From: Candidatus Gastranaerophilales bacterium
Lineage (GTDB): Bacteria > Cyanobacteriota > Vampirovibrionia > Gastranaerophilales > Gastranaerophilaceae
Direction of reading: 5' to 3'
Assembly: GCA_944325885.1 (NCBI GenBank)
Contig: CALVBT010000007.1
Location: 23,965-87,964 of the forward strand
DNA length: 64,000 nt
Part shown: positions 36,193 to 46,088 of the stretch, in pieces
How positions within the stretch are numbered: position 1 is the stretch's first letter
Layout: each line of letters starts with the position of its first letter
Notes under the pieces: model-generated
What the model was told of the DNA's origin: nothing
What the model saw: the letters and a program-made list of their open reading frames with translations, nothing else
The model's database searches: none
Position numbers and translations under genes: made by a program

Positions 36193-36852
36193 ATGAAAAT
36201 AAAAACAGCCTTCACTCTGGCAGAAGTACTTGTTACATTAATGATAATCGGAGTCATAGCAGCGATGACTATACCCGGTCTTAGAAAAAATGCAGATATG
36301 CAAGAATACGTAGCAGGCTGCAAAAAAGCCTACAGTACAATTTCAGGTGCTATGCGTGCAGCTGAGATGCAGCATGGCGATTTTAAAAGATGGGCTTTTA
36401 AAGACGGTGATAATGCATCAATACAAAAAGCATTTGATTATATAGCAAAAGAACAAATGAGTCTTCTAAGACAATGCGGCATAGACAAAGACGGCTGCTG
36501 GAAGCAGACTAGAAACCTTGGCTCAGGTAATTTTGCATATACATCAAAAACTTACGGTCTTGGTATTAACACAATTTCATTTACCACTGCAGACGGGATG
36601 AATTGGAACATAGACGGGTTAACAGGTACAGTCCACGGTGTTGATACTGGTACTACTATTGGTTTCTTTGTTGATATCAACGGAGATAAAAAGCCCAATA
36701 TGCTTGGCTACGATGTATTTACCTTTATCTATGATCCGGAAAGAGGTATTGTTCCTGCGGGTTCTGATAATCAATCAAAAGAATGCTCATCAGCAGGCAA
36801 CGGCGTAGACTGTGCCGCAAAGGTAATTAAGGAAGGCAAAATCACATATTAA
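36193..36852 (+). CDS. Type IV-like pseudopilin with prepilin N-terminus
   Basis: A 219-residue protein with a class III signal, MKIKTAFTLAEVLVTLMIIG, cut before the first Phe (the usual GFTLxE appears as AFTLAE, so Ala rather than Gly at -1), then the hydrophobic alpha-1 stalk. The rest is a globular head with four cysteines and a DINGDKKPNMLGYDVFTF motif, an Asp-rich, calcium-like loop found in many pseudopilins. It is a lone gene with its own terminator. It would be processed by a prepilin peptidase not seen in this window. Confidence 0.85.
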   Translation: MKIKTAFTLAEVLVTLMIIGVIAAMTIPGLRKNADMQEYVAGCKKAYSTISGAMRAAEMQHGDFKRWAFKDGDNASIQKAFDYIAKEQMSLLRQCGIDKDGCWKQTRNLGSGNFAYTSKTYGLGINTISFTTADGMNWNIDGLTGTVHGVDTGTTIGFFVDINGDKKPNMLGYDVFTFIYDPERGIVPAGSDNQSKECSSAGNGVDCAAKVIKEGKITY

Positions 36853-36870
36853 TCTCTTATTAATATATGA

Positions 36871-36899
36871 AAAAAGACCCGAGATTTCGGGTCTTTTTT
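36871..36899. terminator. Bidirectional terminator between pseudopilin and typA
   Basis: AAAAAGACCCGA (36871-36882) pairs with TCGGGTCTTTTT (36887-36898). A-rich and T-rich flanks make it usable from both sides: for the pilin gene on plus and typA on minus. Confidence 0.85.
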
Positions 36900-36948
36900 A
36901 TTTGTCTGAGTCGGACTCAAATAATGTCTGAGGCGGCCTCAGACAAAT
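36900..36948. repeat. Compact nested palindrome at the typA 3' end
   Basis: Outer arms ATTTGTCTGAG (36900-36910) and CTCAGACAAAT (36938-36948) enclose GAGTCGGACTC and GTCTGAGGCGGCCTCAGAC, each itself palindromic. The words GAGTCGGACTC and CCTCAGAC also occur in the interspersed family-2 elements. Confidence 0.65.
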
Positions 36949-38735
36949 TATCTCAATTTTACAAGGTCGTATTTTCTCATACGGATGTTTTGCGGTGTAA
37001 CTTCGACAAGCTCGTCATCAGAAATGTACTCAAGACATTCCTCTAAAGACAAATGTCTTGCAGCCTGCAAAGTAACCATAACATCAGCAGTGGCTGTTCT
37101 CATGTTTGTAAGTTTTTTAGTCTTGCAGACATTGACAGGAATATCCTGAGGTCTGTTGCACTCACCGACAATCATACCTCTGTAGACTTTTGTTTTTGGA
37201 GTAATAAAGAATACGCCTCTGTCCTCAAACTGAGCAAGAGCATAAGGCACAGCCTCGCCTTCTTCGTGAGCAATGAGAGAACCCATTCTCTGGCGGTTGA
37301 TATCGCCTGCGTATGGTTTGTACTCTGCAAAGGTATGGTTCATTATGCCTTCGCCTCTGGTCATTCTGATAAATTCACCTCTAAAGCCGATAAGGCCTCT
37401 TGATGGGATTAAAAATCTCATTTTAGAACGGGTGCCGACAGCCTGCATTTCGAGCATTTCGCCTTTTCTTCCTGCCAGCTTTTCAATACATCCGCCCGCA
37501 CATTCCTCAGGGACATCAATGAGCAAATCTTCATAAGGCTCATAGAGCTGCTCATCGATTGTTTTGTAAATAACTTCCGGTTTAGAAACCTGAAACTCAT
37601 ATCCCTCACGGCGCATTGTTTCTATGAGGATACTCAGATGAAGCTCGCCTCTGCCAGATACTTTGAAGACATCTGTTGAGTCTGTATCTTCTACACGGAG
37701 CGAAACATTTTTTTCTAGTTCCTGATAGAGTCTTTTTCTCAGCTGTCTTGAGGTAACGAATTTGCCTTCCTGACCGGCAAAAGGACTGTTGTTTACAGAA
37801 AAATTCATCTGCAAAGTAGGTTCATCAATTTTGATTAAGGGCAGAGCCTTAGGATTTTCAAGACAAGCAATTGTTTCGCCTATCTGTATGTCAGGAAATC
37901 CTGCAATACCGACGATATCACCGGCATGAGCCTCTTTAATTTCCACACGGCCAAGATCCTCAAACCCGAAGAGTTTTATGATTTTGCCTCTTGTAATAGT
38001 GCCGTCAGTGTGAATATGGCTGACCTGCTCCTGCGATTTCATAGAACCGTTTACGATTCTGCCTATTGCAATACGTCCGACATACTCGTTGTAATCAAGT
38101 GTTGTAACGTGGAACTGCAAATCCTGAGAAGCGTCTGCAATAGGAGCTTTTACATTTTCTATAATACAATCCAACAGCGGGATAATATCTTTTGACTCGT
38201 CTGTTAATTCTTTTTTTGCAAACCCGTGCAGGCTGCTTGAATAAATAACAGGAAAATCTATTAAATACTCGTCATCCGTAAGCTCTGTAAACAGGTCAAA
38301 CACCTTATTGAGAGTTTCGTCAGGATCGGCTGCGGGTTTATCGATTTTGTTGATTACGACAATAACTCTGATACCTAATTCCAGAGCTTTTTGCAATACA
38401 AATCTTGTCTGAGGCATAGGGCCTTCTGCAGCGTCAACAATAAGCAACGCCCCGTCTACCATACCGAGTACACGCTCAACCTCTCCGCCAAAATCTGCGT
38501 GGCCGGGGGTATCAACGATATTTATTTTGTAGCCTTTATAGTGTACGGAAACGTTTTTTGCAAGGATTGTGATACCTCTTTCTCTTTCAAGGTCGTTGCT
38601 GTCTAAAACACGCTCCTGAACTACTTCGTTTTGTCTGAAAACACCGCACTGTTTTAACATACAGTCGACCAGTGTGGTTTTGCCGTGGTCAACGTGTGCG
38701 ATGATGGCTATATTTCTTAATTTTGAACTGTCCAT
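36948..38735 (-). CDS. typA: Translational GTPase TypA/BipA
   Basis: A 595-residue ribosome-associated GTPase involved in stress, cold and 50S assembly. The G1 loop is [12 protein letters not shown] (near residue 14), G2 is [11 protein letters not shown] (near 52), G3 is [12 protein letters not shown] (near 78) and G4 is NKID (near 134). The EF-G-like domains II, III and V follow, with the TypA-specific C-terminus having [14 protein letters not shown]. Full length. The start is ATG at 38735. The stop abuts the compact palindrome. Confidence 0.97.
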   Translation of the reverse strand: MDSSKLRNIAIIAHVDHGKTTLVDCMLKQCGVFRQNEVVQERVLDSNDLERERGITILAKNVSVHYKGYKINIVDTPGHADFGGEVERVLGMVDGALLIVDAAEGPMPQTRFVLQKALELGIRVIVVINKIDKPAADPDETLNKVFDLFTELTDDEYLIDFPVIYSSSLHGFAKKELTDESKDIIPLLDCIIENVKAPIADASQDLQFHVTTLDYNEYVGRIAIGRIVNGSMKSQEQVSHIHTDGTITRGKIIKLFGFEDLGRVEIKEAHAGDIVGIAGFPDIQIGETIACLENPKALPLIKIDEPTLQMNFSVNNSPFAGQEGKFVTSRQLRKRLYQELEKNVSLRVEDTDSTDVFKVSGRGELHLSILIETMRREGYEFQVSKPEVIYKTIDEQLYEPYEDLLIDVPEECAGGCIEKLAGRKGEMLEMQAVGTRSKMRFLIPSRGLIGFRGEFIRMTRGEGIMNHTFAEYKPYAGDINRQRMGSLIAHEEGEAVPYALAQFEDRGVFFITPKTKVYRGMIVGECNRPQDIPVNVCKTKKLTNMRTATADVMVTLQAARHLSLEECLEYISDDELVEVTPQNIRMRKYDLVKLR

Positions 38736-38769
38736 TTTTATAAAACCTTTTTCTTTTGTATTTCATATA

Positions 38770-38947
38770 GTCAACTGACTCCGACTACTTGTAGAACCTG
38801 TGCAATTGGCAAGTCCGTTTTGTTAAACAAGTCCGGCACAGGCAACACCAGGTAGGGGCATAAAATCTCGTTTCGACTTTGTCTCAACGGATTTTGCAGC
38901 CAGTGCAAGGGGTCACTTCACAAGTTACAAGCGAATCCGCCTCAGCC
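38770..38947. repeat. Interspersed repeat family 2, copy C (longest)
   Basis: The fullest copy, about 178 bp. Its 5' end GTCAACTGACTCCGACTAC and 3' end AAGTTACAAGCGAATCCGCC pair imperfectly, and CCTGTGC pairs with GCACAGG inside. It carries about 50 bp absent from copy B. Intergenic, no open frame. Confidence 0.85.
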
Positions 38948-39181
38948 ATATTAATGTTTGTGTAACCTTATAAGTGAATGATATAACAGACATTAATTAA
39001 AGTAAAATTTTATAAGACTACAAGTGTAACAATTTATTGCAATTTAAATATTTATGCTGCACATTGCTGACAAAAAATATTTTTACGATTTTTAATGCAT
39101 AACACACATCAATTTTTATTGCAGATATTTTTTATAGTTAATATTTTGCAATTTTATGTATAAAATAAAAAGATTTACTGC

Positions 39182-39187
39182 TATAAT
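39182..39187 (+). promoter_or_regulatory. prs promoter -10 candidate
   Basis: TATAAT 42 nt before the prs start, in an AT-rich spacer. No good -35 at the standard distance. Confidence 0.4.
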
Positions 39188-39228
39188 TTAATGGTCTGTC
39201 AATAAAAAAGACAAGGAAGGAATAAAAA

Positions 39229-40239
39229 ATGGAATTGACAATGGAATTTCCCCAGCGAGAAAAAACTATCAGTCCGACTCATGATATAAAACTTTTTGCA
39301 GGACGTGCGCACGAACAACTGGCACAAGAGATAGCAGATTATCTGGGAACCAGCGTCGGCCCGATGATTATCAAAAACTTTGCTGATGGTGAAATTTATG
39401 TTCAGGTACAGCAGAGTATCAGAGGCGATGATGTGTTTTTGATACAACCGTTGTCAAACCCTGTTAACGAAAATTTGATGGAACTTTTGATTATGATAGA
39501 TGCGTTCAAACGTGCAAGCGCAAAATCAATCACAGCAGTTATTCCATACTACGGATACGCAAGACAGGACAGAAAAACCTCTGGCAGAGAAGCTATTACA
39601 GCAAAACTGGTAGCCGACTTGCTGACTACCGCAGGTGCGGACAGAATCCTTGCTATGGATTTGCATACCGGTCAGATTCAAGGATTTTTCAATATTCTTG
39701 TTGACCATATTTATGCAACTCCTGTTTTGACGGATTACATAAAAAAACTAAACATCCCTGCTGACAAACTCGTTGCAGTAAGCCCTGATACAGGCGGTGT
39801 TCAAAGAACAAGAGTTTTTGCTAAAAAATTGGATTGTCCTCTGGCTATCGTGGACAAAAGACGTGACAAACACAACGAAGCAATAGCAGACCACGTTATA
39901 GGCGATGTAAAAGACAAAATCTGCGTTCTTGTAGACGACATGATAGACACAGCAGGCACTATCTGCGAAGCAGCTAAACTCCTCATCAAAGAAGGTGCGC
40001 AAAAGGTATATGTCTGTGCTGCTCACGGTATTTTGTCCGGCCCTGCAATCCAAAGACTCGAAGATGCTCCTGTCGAAGAAGTTATCATAACAAATTCTAT
40101 TCCTCTGGACAGACAGGTTTCTTCAAAATTCACACAATTGAGCATTGCTCCGCTGCTGGGCGAGGCAATTTCGAGAATCCATGACAACGAATCCGTAAGT
40201 TCTTTATTCGGATTTGAAAAAGAATACAAATCTTATTAA
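39229..40239 (+). CDS. prs: Ribose-phosphate pyrophosphokinase
   Basis: Makes PRPP from ribose 5-phosphate and ATP for nucleotide, His and Trp synthesis. It has 336 residues. The family blocks are MDLHTGQIQGFF (near 143), VSPDTGGVQRTRVFAKKL (near 184) and the PRPP-binding loop CVLVDDMIDTAGTICEA (near 226). The ATG at 39229 has AAGGAAGGA 7 nt upstream; the ATG 12 nt later is less well placed. The N-terminus is about 15 residues longer than many family members. Confidence 0.97.
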   Translation: MELTMEFPQREKTISPTHDIKLFAGRAHEQLAQEIADYLGTSVGPMIIKNFADGEIYVQVQQSIRGDDVFLIQPLSNPVNENLMELLIMIDAFKRASAKSITAVIPYYGYARQDRKTSGREAITAKLVADLLTTAGADRILAMDLHTGQIQGFFNILVDHIYATPVLTDYIKKLNIPADKLVAVSPDTGGVQRTRVFAKKLDCPLAIVDKRRDKHNEAIADHVIGDVKDKICVLVDDMIDTAGTICEAAKLLIKEGAQKVYVCAAHGILSGPAIQRLEDAPVEEVIITNSIPLDRQVSSKFTQLSIAPLLGEAISRIHDNESVSSLFGFEKEYKSY

Positions 40240-40264
40240 TAATCTTAAGAGAGAGAGAAAGCTT

Positions 40265-40299
40265 AAAAATCCGGCATCGTTTTTGATACCGGATTTTTT
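40265..40299. terminator. Bidirectional terminator between prs and flgE
   Basis: AAAAATCCGG (40265-40274) pairs with CCGGATTTTT (40289-40298), with ATC/GAT continuing inside the loop. T-rich on both strands. Confidence 0.85.
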
Positions 40300-40330
40300 A
40301 TAACAGTCAAATAAGATTCTAAGGATTATA

Positions 40331-41683
40331 TTATCTGCCGAGGTTTGACAGTGTCTGCAGAATTTCGTTTGTTGTGGTGAACACACGGCTGTTTGCTTCG
40401 ATAGCTCTTTGAGAAACAACCATATCAGCAAATTCTGAAGCAAGGTCAACGTTGGAGCCTTCGAGTACCCCTGATTTTACGTTACCGAAAGCTGCGGAAG
40501 AAATGCTGCCGTACAATACCATACCTGCGTTAGGAGCATTTGAGTATGTATTGTTGCCCTGAGCTGTAAGACCCTGAGGGTTTACAAAGCTTGCCATCTG
40601 GATTTGAAGGTTGGCAGGTTCAACGAGCTGGTCGTTTACTGTCAGGTCAAAGCCTGTGATAACGGTACCGTCATTGAGCGTATATTTCAAAATTACTTTT
40701 GACGGGTCATTCGGATCCTGTGTAACACTCAATGTGTCGTTGTTACCGTATTTAACCTCGATAAGCCCGTTTTCATTGATAGATACAGAGGTGTAGTTTT
40801 GTGCATCTTCACTGCCAGGAGTACCTTCACCTATTGTCTGGTGATAGTTAATTACTTCGGAAGCTGACTGTTTTGTAGTCGGGTCCATTGAGCCAATGCC
40901 GAGTTGTGTTACAACGTTTGAGGTTCCGTTTGCAACTTCAAATCTCTCAACGTCACCACTTGCGGTAATCTGTATTGAACCATCAACAACAGTTGCTGTT
41001 ATATCGTCAATAGTATTGATTTCATCAAGAAGCTCGTTAACCGTCATATCACTGCTGTTGATAGTGATTTCATGCGGCGTAGGTGTACCGGCATCATCAT
41101 AAGTTGTGACAGTAAATGTACCTGCAGAAACACCGCCTGATTTAATACCGTTGAGTTCATCAAGAGCCTTGTTACCCATTTGTGCAATTGTTGACGGTGT
41201 AGTTACTGTATTGATATAAGTAGGAATTTTGATAGGTGTGGTACTGGATGTAGTATCAAGTGAATTGTTTGTACCCAAAAGTTTGTAACCGCTTGAGGTA
41301 ACCATGTTTCCGTTAGCATCAATTGTAAAGTTACCATCTCTGGTGTAGAGGATTTCTACTGTAGGAGAAGCAACTGTAAAGAAGCTGCTGCCGTTGATAC
41401 AAAGGTCGGTGTTAAGACCTGTAGTCAAGGTAGTACCTGCAGAAAAATCTCTTGTAATAGAGGCTGTCTGTACACCGATACCTGTTTGTTTCGGATTGAT
41501 ACCACCCATCTGACCTGTTGGAGCCTGACCTGTAGAAGATGTTCTGTAATAAACATCCGAAAAGTTTACGTTTGATGCCTTGAACCCGATAGTGTTCATG
41601 TTTGCGATGTTGTCGGCAACTACCGTAATTTTTGTCTGACCGGCTGCCATACCGCCAATCGCTGTGTAAAATGCCTGTGTCAT
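40331..41683 (-). CDS. flgE: Flagellar hook protein FlgE
   Basis: Main subunit of the hook. It has 450 residues. The N-terminal rod-type motif ADNIANMNTIGFKASNVNF (near residue 24) and the C-terminal helix block ANSRVFTTTNEILQTLSNLGR are diagnostic, with EFADMVVSQRAIE before it. The middle is a beta-rich variable domain. It is the last gene of the fliJ-fliK-flgD-flgE run. The start ATG (MTQAFYTAIGG) has GGGAGGA upstream. A terminator follows. Confidence 0.96.
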   Translation of the reverse strand: MTQAFYTAIGGMAAGQTKITVVADNIANMNTIGFKASNVNFSDVYYRTSSTGQAPTGQMGGINPKQTGIGVQTASITRDFSAGTTLTTGLNTDLCINGSSFFTVASPTVEILYTRDGNFTIDANGNMVTSSGYKLLGTNNSLDTTSSTTPIKIPTYINTVTTPSTIAQMGNKALDELNGIKSGGVSAGTFTVTTYDDAGTPTPHEITINSSDMTVNELLDEINTIDDITATVVDGSIQITASGDVERFEVANGTSNVVTQLGIGSMDPTTKQSASEVINYHQTIGEGTPGSEDAQNYTSVSINENGLIEVKYGNNDTLSVTQDPNDPSKVILKYTLNDGTVITGFDLTVNDQLVEPANLQIQMASFVNPQGLTAQGNNTYSNAPNAGMVLYGSISSAAFGNVKSGVLEGSNVDLASEFADMVVSQRAIEANSRVFTTTNEILQTLSNLGR

Positions 41684-41725
41684 TAATCCTCCCGTTTTAT
41701 CTTATTAACTGTTGTCTGTTATTTT

Positions 41726-42628
41726 TTAATCAAAAATTTTGCTTAGTATTCGTTCTATTGTACTTTTTGCTTGCGCCTCTGTATTTCCCTCAGAAGAACT
41801 CCCGCCGCTGCTGCCTGAGTTGCTGTTTCCTCTGTTGTAGTCAAGAATGCCTGTTTCTAAATCACCCGTTTCTGATTGGAACATTTGCATTTTTTCTACA
41901 AGGTTGCAAGGTGAAGAACCGTCGAGTTTGCCCTGAGCAATTACAATAGACTTGTTATCACCTTTTTCTATTGTCAGGACACCGTTTTCAATTTTTGTTT
42001 TCAAACCGGCTTTTTCAATTTCTTTTTGCAAATCTGCTACTGTCATATCACCGGTTATTTTTATTTCGGTATTTGTTTTTTTATACTTTTCATCTTCTAC
42101 AGTCAAAGTAATGTAACCGTCAGTGATGCCTGAGGCATTGTTAAGATCACTCAATTTTTTGTTGGCAATTGTAGTTGCATCAGAAGCAGCAGCACCGTCT
42201 GTAATAGCAGCCACAAGACCTAGCGGATACTGCTGACCGTTGACGGTAATAGAAGCACTGTCACCGGAGAAGTTTGCACTGGTAACAACACCCGTGATTA
42301 ATCTTGAGGTATTGTTCGGGTCTACAATTTGTACGGTTTTTCCGACAAGGCTGTTTGCCTGTTGAATCATATTGTTTGTCGCCATTGTTTCATTCATCTC
42401 TTGAAGCTCTGTCAACTGGGTAAATTGAGCCTGTTGAGCAAGCATTTCAGAGTTGTCCATAGGATTCATCGGATCTTGATTTTTTAACTGTTCGAGCATA
42501 AGCATAAGAAATGCGTCACCGTCAAGCTCCTGCGAAGCTCCGCTTGCGGCACGTTCTTTTGCCTGATTTACTGCAGTGTTGGACTGCATATTTATTAACT
42601 CATCATGTATTGAACCTAATGTTGCCAT
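41726..42628 (-). CDS. flgD: Flagellar hook assembly protein FlgD
   Basis: A 300-residue scaffold that caps the growing hook. The signature FLMLMLEQLKNQDPMNPMDN lies near residue 40, followed by QLTELQEMN. The rest is the FlgD beta/Ig-like domain, here with an extra beta-rich insert around residues 150-225 (TLTVEDEKYKKTNTEIK). The C-terminal 30 residues are Gly/Ser-rich and then helical. Gaps to fliK and flgE are 25 and 42 nt, supporting one transcript. Confidence 0.94.
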   Translation of the reverse strand: MATLGSIHDELINMQSNTAVNQAKERAASGASQELDGDAFLMLMLEQLKNQDPMNPMDNSEMLAQQAQFTQLTELQEMNETMATNNMIQQANSLVGKTVQIVDPNNTSRLITGVVTSANFSGDSASITVNGQQYPLGLVAAITDGAAASDATTIANKKLSDLNNASGITDGYITLTVEDEKYKKTNTEIKITGDMTVADLQKEIEKAGLKTKIENGVLTIEKGDNKSIVIAQGKLDGSSPCNLVEKMQMFQSETGDLETGILDYNRGNSNSGSSGGSSSEGNTEAQAKSTIERILSKIFD

Positions 42629-42653
42629 CTTTTTTACCTTTTCCCCTTAAATT

Positions 42654-44585
42654 TTAGACTGTATAGTCTACCTTACCATTATGTTTTATTATTGTTTGCG
42701 TATTTTTTATTTCTACGCCCTGATTTGGTTCTGTTTGTTCATCAAAATCGTTAGCATTTCCAAAATCCGCTGTGTAAGTGGTTTTTGCATCCCTGTCAGA
42801 CTGGTTTGCGTGGTTTCCGTGTGGATTTTGCTGATTGTTAAAAGATTGTTCAAACTGATTTCTCTCAAAATTCATTGCATTATTAGAGGATTCGTTTGTG
42901 CATTCTACTTTGATATTGTTAACATTGACACCCTGTGAGCTGAGATTGTTTTTCAGAGCTTCAACATTTTTGTCAAAAAGTTCTTTGACCTGCTGATTGT
43001 CAGTAGTCATTTTTGCAACAATACCGTCTTTAGAGTTCATAATCTCTACAGAAACTTTTCCCAAATTTTCCGGCTGCAAAACAATAGATACCTTGTTTGT
43101 ACCTGACTGTTGCAATTGTTCAAACTTTGAATTTACCTGTGACATAATGTCAGACTGGTTGAGTATGCCGCGGTTTGATTCTGCTGATTTTGCACTCAGC
43201 TGGGCCTCGAGTTTACTTACAAAATTCTGTGCATCAGCGGGTTGAGAATTTATGTTTGATGCATGTTCAACATTCATTTTTGCTGCTGTTTCGCCTGCAT
43301 TTGCCTGAGCAGAATTATTACCTGAGCCGGAAGAGCCTGAATTTTCGGCACTATCCTGTGTTTTTGCTTCTGTTACAACAGTGTCTGTATCTTGGAGCTT
43401 TGTCATCTGCTCAACAGCTTTGTCTTTTATTTTGGAAGTATTGTCCTTGTTTTCAATACCTGTAGACTTTTGTTCCTGTACTGTGGCGGCAACTTCCTGA
43501 GTAACTTTTATTGTCGGCACTTTTTCTGCTTCTGTTTTTGCAGGGGTTACGACCTCGGCATCTGGCTGCATTTGTTCAACATTTGCAGTGAGTCTTGAGG
43601 TATCAGCAGCCAGATTTTCCTGTGCTGTTTTGAGAGCTGCTGCATCTGTTGTTTTTGTTTGGTTTGTCTGATTTATATCTGTTTTCAACTCAGTATTTGC
43701 AGTTTTTGTGTCAGCCGGTTGAACAGTTTCATCAGTTATTTTAATATTTTCTATGCTGTTATTAACTTTTGCCTCTTTTGACAGTTTATCAAGATTTTCC
43801 ACAGGATTTGCTGCAGCTTCCTCTGTCTGAGCTTTTGCATTTTCTGCAAGTTTTTTCAAAGCATTTTCGTCAATATCTATATTCATTTTGCTGTCAGCGG
43901 CAATATCCGTACCGTCAGTGTATTCGATATTGGCGAGAATTTGCTCATTAGCCATCGCATTTTTATTCTGTTTTGCACTGACATCAATTGCATCAATATC
44001 CATGCCTGCTGCAGTTTCCTGATTTTGTGCGGTATCAATTTTGAGTGTAATTTCGCCCTCTGCGACAGCTGCAGCTGTTTGTGCAGCTTCATTTTTCAAG
44101 ACATTTTCTGTTTTTTGTTGTGCATCAGCAGTATTATTTTTGTCAGAATTTTCCGGCTGCTCTGTTTTTTCGGATTGGTTTTCTTTATCGGTTTTGTCAG
44201 CCGGGGCTGTTTCTTTTTCAGAGTCTGTTTTTTCTTTATTGTCAACTTTATTTTTGTCTGTTTTGTCAGTTACATTTTCTTTTTTGTCGTTGACATTGTT
44301 GTTATTCTCTTTTTTGGAAGAAACAGAATTTTCTTTTTTATCAGAATAGTTGTTCTCCTTTGAGCTATGCACATCTTTTGTTTTGTTTGCATAGTCGTTA
44401 CTGTTGTTAGAAACAGCCGTATTTTCCGTTTTGTCGGCATAAGATTTTGCAGCATTATCAAAAACCGTATCAAAAGATGTATCGGTGTTGATACTGTAAT
44501 CAGAAATTTTATTTGTCTGTGCAGCATTGTTAGCCAGTAATACAGACGGATTAAATTGTGCTGATTGTGTATAAGGTGCTGTCAT
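42654..44585 (-). CDS. fliK: Flagellar hook-length control protein FliK
   Basis: A 643-residue molecular ruler and export-switch protein. Residues 1-490 are low-complexity and dominated by Lys, Asp, Thr, Asn and Glu, consistent with the stretched ruler part. The Flg_hook domain is at about residues 495-580, seen as NKVSIVLQPENLGKVSVEIM and the following KMTTDNQQVKELFDKN. It is longer than enterobacterial FliK (about 400), which is common in lineages with long rulers. It lies between fliJ and flgD. Confidence 0.93.
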   Translation of the reverse strand: MTAPYTQSAQFNPSVLLANNAAQTNKISDYSINTDTSFDTVFDNAAKSYADKTENTAVSNNSNDYANKTKDVHSSKENNYSDKKENSVSSKKENNNNVNDKKENVTDKTDKNKVDNKEKTDSEKETAPADKTDKENQSEKTEQPENSDKNNTADAQQKTENVLKNEAAQTAAAVAEGEITLKIDTAQNQETAAGMDIDAIDVSAKQNKNAMANEQILANIEYTDGTDIAADSKMNIDIDENALKKLAENAKAQTEEAAANPVENLDKLSKEAKVNNSIENIKITDETVQPADTKTANTELKTDINQTNQTKTTDAAALKTAQENLAADTSRLTANVEQMQPDAEVVTPAKTEAEKVPTIKVTQEVAATVQEQKSTGIENKDNTSKIKDKAVEQMTKLQDTDTVVTEAKTQDSAENSGSSGSGNNSAQANAGETAAKMNVEHASNINSQPADAQNFVSKLEAQLSAKSAESNRGILNQSDIMSQVNSKFEQLQQSGTNKVSIVLQPENLGKVSVEIMNSKDGIVAKMTTDNQQVKELFDKNVEALKNNLSSQGVNVNNIKVECTNESSNNAMNFERNQFEQSFNNQQNPHGNHANQSDRDAKTTYTADFGNANDFDEQTEPNQGVEIKNTQTIIKHNGKVDYTV

Positions 44586-44662
44586 TCTCTTATGTTTCCT
44601 CTTTGATTTTAGAGTCTTGTCTGACTTTTCCTCTCTCCCTCACGGCTCTAGCAGCCGGTCTA

Positions 44663-45109
44663 TTAAAGTCTTGCGTATCTGCTCGATGCAATATCGTCAA
44701 GTTCTCGTCTTTCGTACTGTTCAAACTCCTGATAATATTTCTTTTGCTGATTTTCTTTGAGTTTTTCCAGCACTTTTTTTTCTTTTAAAATTTCGTTTAC
44801 TTCTTTTCTTTTTATTTCCAAAAGTTTTGTGATATTTTGCACAACTACTTTCTGGTTTGAAATATCAACAATGAGTTTGTTAATAAAGTCTTTGTATCGT
44901 TGCACTTCTACGAGGTCAAGGTCATTTCCGCTTTGAAAAACATTGAGCAATGCCTGATTGATTTCTGCCTGATAACCCTCAAGCGTTTTTTGTTTTTGCA
45001 CTGCATCTTGAAGCCCTCTTTGAACCTTTGACAGCTCAACGAGTTTTTCTTCAAGGAGTTTTTCCTTTATATCTAGTACAACCTGTAGTCTGAATTGAAA
45101 TTTTTTCAA
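44663..45109 (-). CDS. fliJ: Flagellar export chaperone FliJ
   Basis: A 148-residue coiled-coil protein starting MKKFQFRLQVVLDIKEK, the typical FliJ beginning, with continuous Lys/Glu/Gln-rich heptads to the end. FliJ couples the export ATPase to the gate. The start is TTG at 45109, with AAAGGTAAG just upstream. It heads the fliJ-fliK-flgD-flgE group; FliI, normally its neighbour, is not in the window. Confidence 0.9.
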   Translation of the reverse strand: MKKFQFRLQVVLDIKEKLLEEKLVELSKVQRGLQDAVQKQKTLEGYQAEINQALLNVFQSGNDLDLVEVQRYKDFINKLIVDISNQKVVVQNITKLLEIKRKEVNEILKEKKVLEKLKENQQKKYYQEFEQYERRELDDIASSRYARL

Positions 45110-45264
45110 ATCTTACCTTTTTAACCTCTTAAATTTATAAATCCAAGTCTAAATATAATAGAATATAATTCACGTAGAATTACATATACAGGGTACTACA
45201 TGCGTATTATTATCTGTATCCTCTAAAAAAAGTATTTTGTTTGGCTCTTTAGTGCTATTAATAA

Positions 45265-45297
45265 AAAAAGTCCGGTAAATATATTACCGGACTTTTT
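45265..45297 (-). terminator. Terminator of map
   Basis: AAAAAGTCCGGTAA (45265-45278) pairs with TTACCGGACTTTTT (45284-45297), and T residues follow on the minus strand. It lies 18 nt past the map stop. Confidence 0.88.
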
Positions 45298-45315
45298 GTT
45301 TTTTCATCAAAAATT

Positions 45316-46068
45316 TTATAAAAGTTTTGTCAGTATTTCAGGTTCACCGTCCGTAACATGGATAGTGTGTTCAAAGTGAGCAGAAGGTTTTCCGTCATTT
45401 GTAACAACTGTCCAGTCATCCTCAAGAGTGTGAACATCATCGCCGCCAAGATTGAGCATCGGCTCAATGGCAATAGTCATGCCATTTTTAAGAACAAACT
45501 TGTTGCCGACTCTGTAGTTAAAGACAAAAGGCTCCTCATGCATCTGTCTGCCTACGCCATGCCCGCCGTACTGTCTGACTATGCCCAGACCTTTTTCATT
45601 AGCGACATCTTCCACAGCACCAGACACATCATCCAGCAGAGCATTATCCTTCATTTTTGCAATACCTGCAAACAATGCCCTCTCAGTAGTTTCAAGAAGC
45701 ATTTTGCACTCATCAGAAATATTGCCGACAGGATAAGTCCATGCACTGTCGCCGACAAGGCCTCTGTATGTTGCGCCTACATCAATGCTGACAATATCGC
45801 CTTCTTTTAAGATACAGGTTTCTCTCGGTATTCCGTGTACAACCTCACCGTTTACAGAGGCGCATATCGTAGCGGGGAATCCATTGTATCCCAAAAACGT
45901 AGGTATTGCCTTGTGTTCTTTGATTATTTTTGCCGCTGCATCATCCAGATACTTTGTTGATACACCGGGTTCTATTATTCTTTTCATTTCCTGATGAACA
46001 AGAGCAACGATGTTGCCTGCCTCTTTCATCAGTTTGATTTCTTCTCTTGATTTTTTGTGTACTGACAT
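45316..46068 (-). CDS. map: Methionine aminopeptidase, type I
   Basis: Removes N-terminal Met from nascent proteins. It has 250 residues. Metal ligands are visible in VSIDVGATYRGLVGDSAWT (two Asp, near 92-103), GGHGVGRQMHEEP (His, near 166), MTIAIEPML (Glu, near 197) and the final HFEHTIHVTD (Glu near 230). The ATG has GAGGAGAT upstream. It is encoded 20 nt behind adk, the order often seen in the ribosomal-protein operon, but here detached from secY and rpl genes. Confidence 0.97.
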   Translation of the reverse strand: MSVHKKSREEIKLMKEAGNIVALVHQEMKRIIEPGVSTKYLDDAAAKIIKEHKAIPTFLGYNGFPATICASVNGEVVHGIPRETCILKEGDIVSIDVGATYRGLVGDSAWTYPVGNISDECKMLLETTERALFAGIAKMKDNALLDDVSGAVEDVANEKGLGIVRQYGGHGVGRQMHEEPFVFNYRVGNKFVLKNGMTIAIEPMLNLGGDDVHTLEDDWTVVTNDGKPSAHFEHTIHVTDGEPEILTKLL

Positions 46069-46088
46069 TTTTATCTCCTCTGGAGATT

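Larger units (their letters stand above)
38736..39228. other. Long spacer between typA and prs
   Basis: About 490 bp without a gene. The left half (38770-38947) is repeat copy C. The rest is extremely AT-rich, with long A and T tracts, and contains the prs promoter candidate TATAAT at 39182-39187. Confidence 0.6.
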
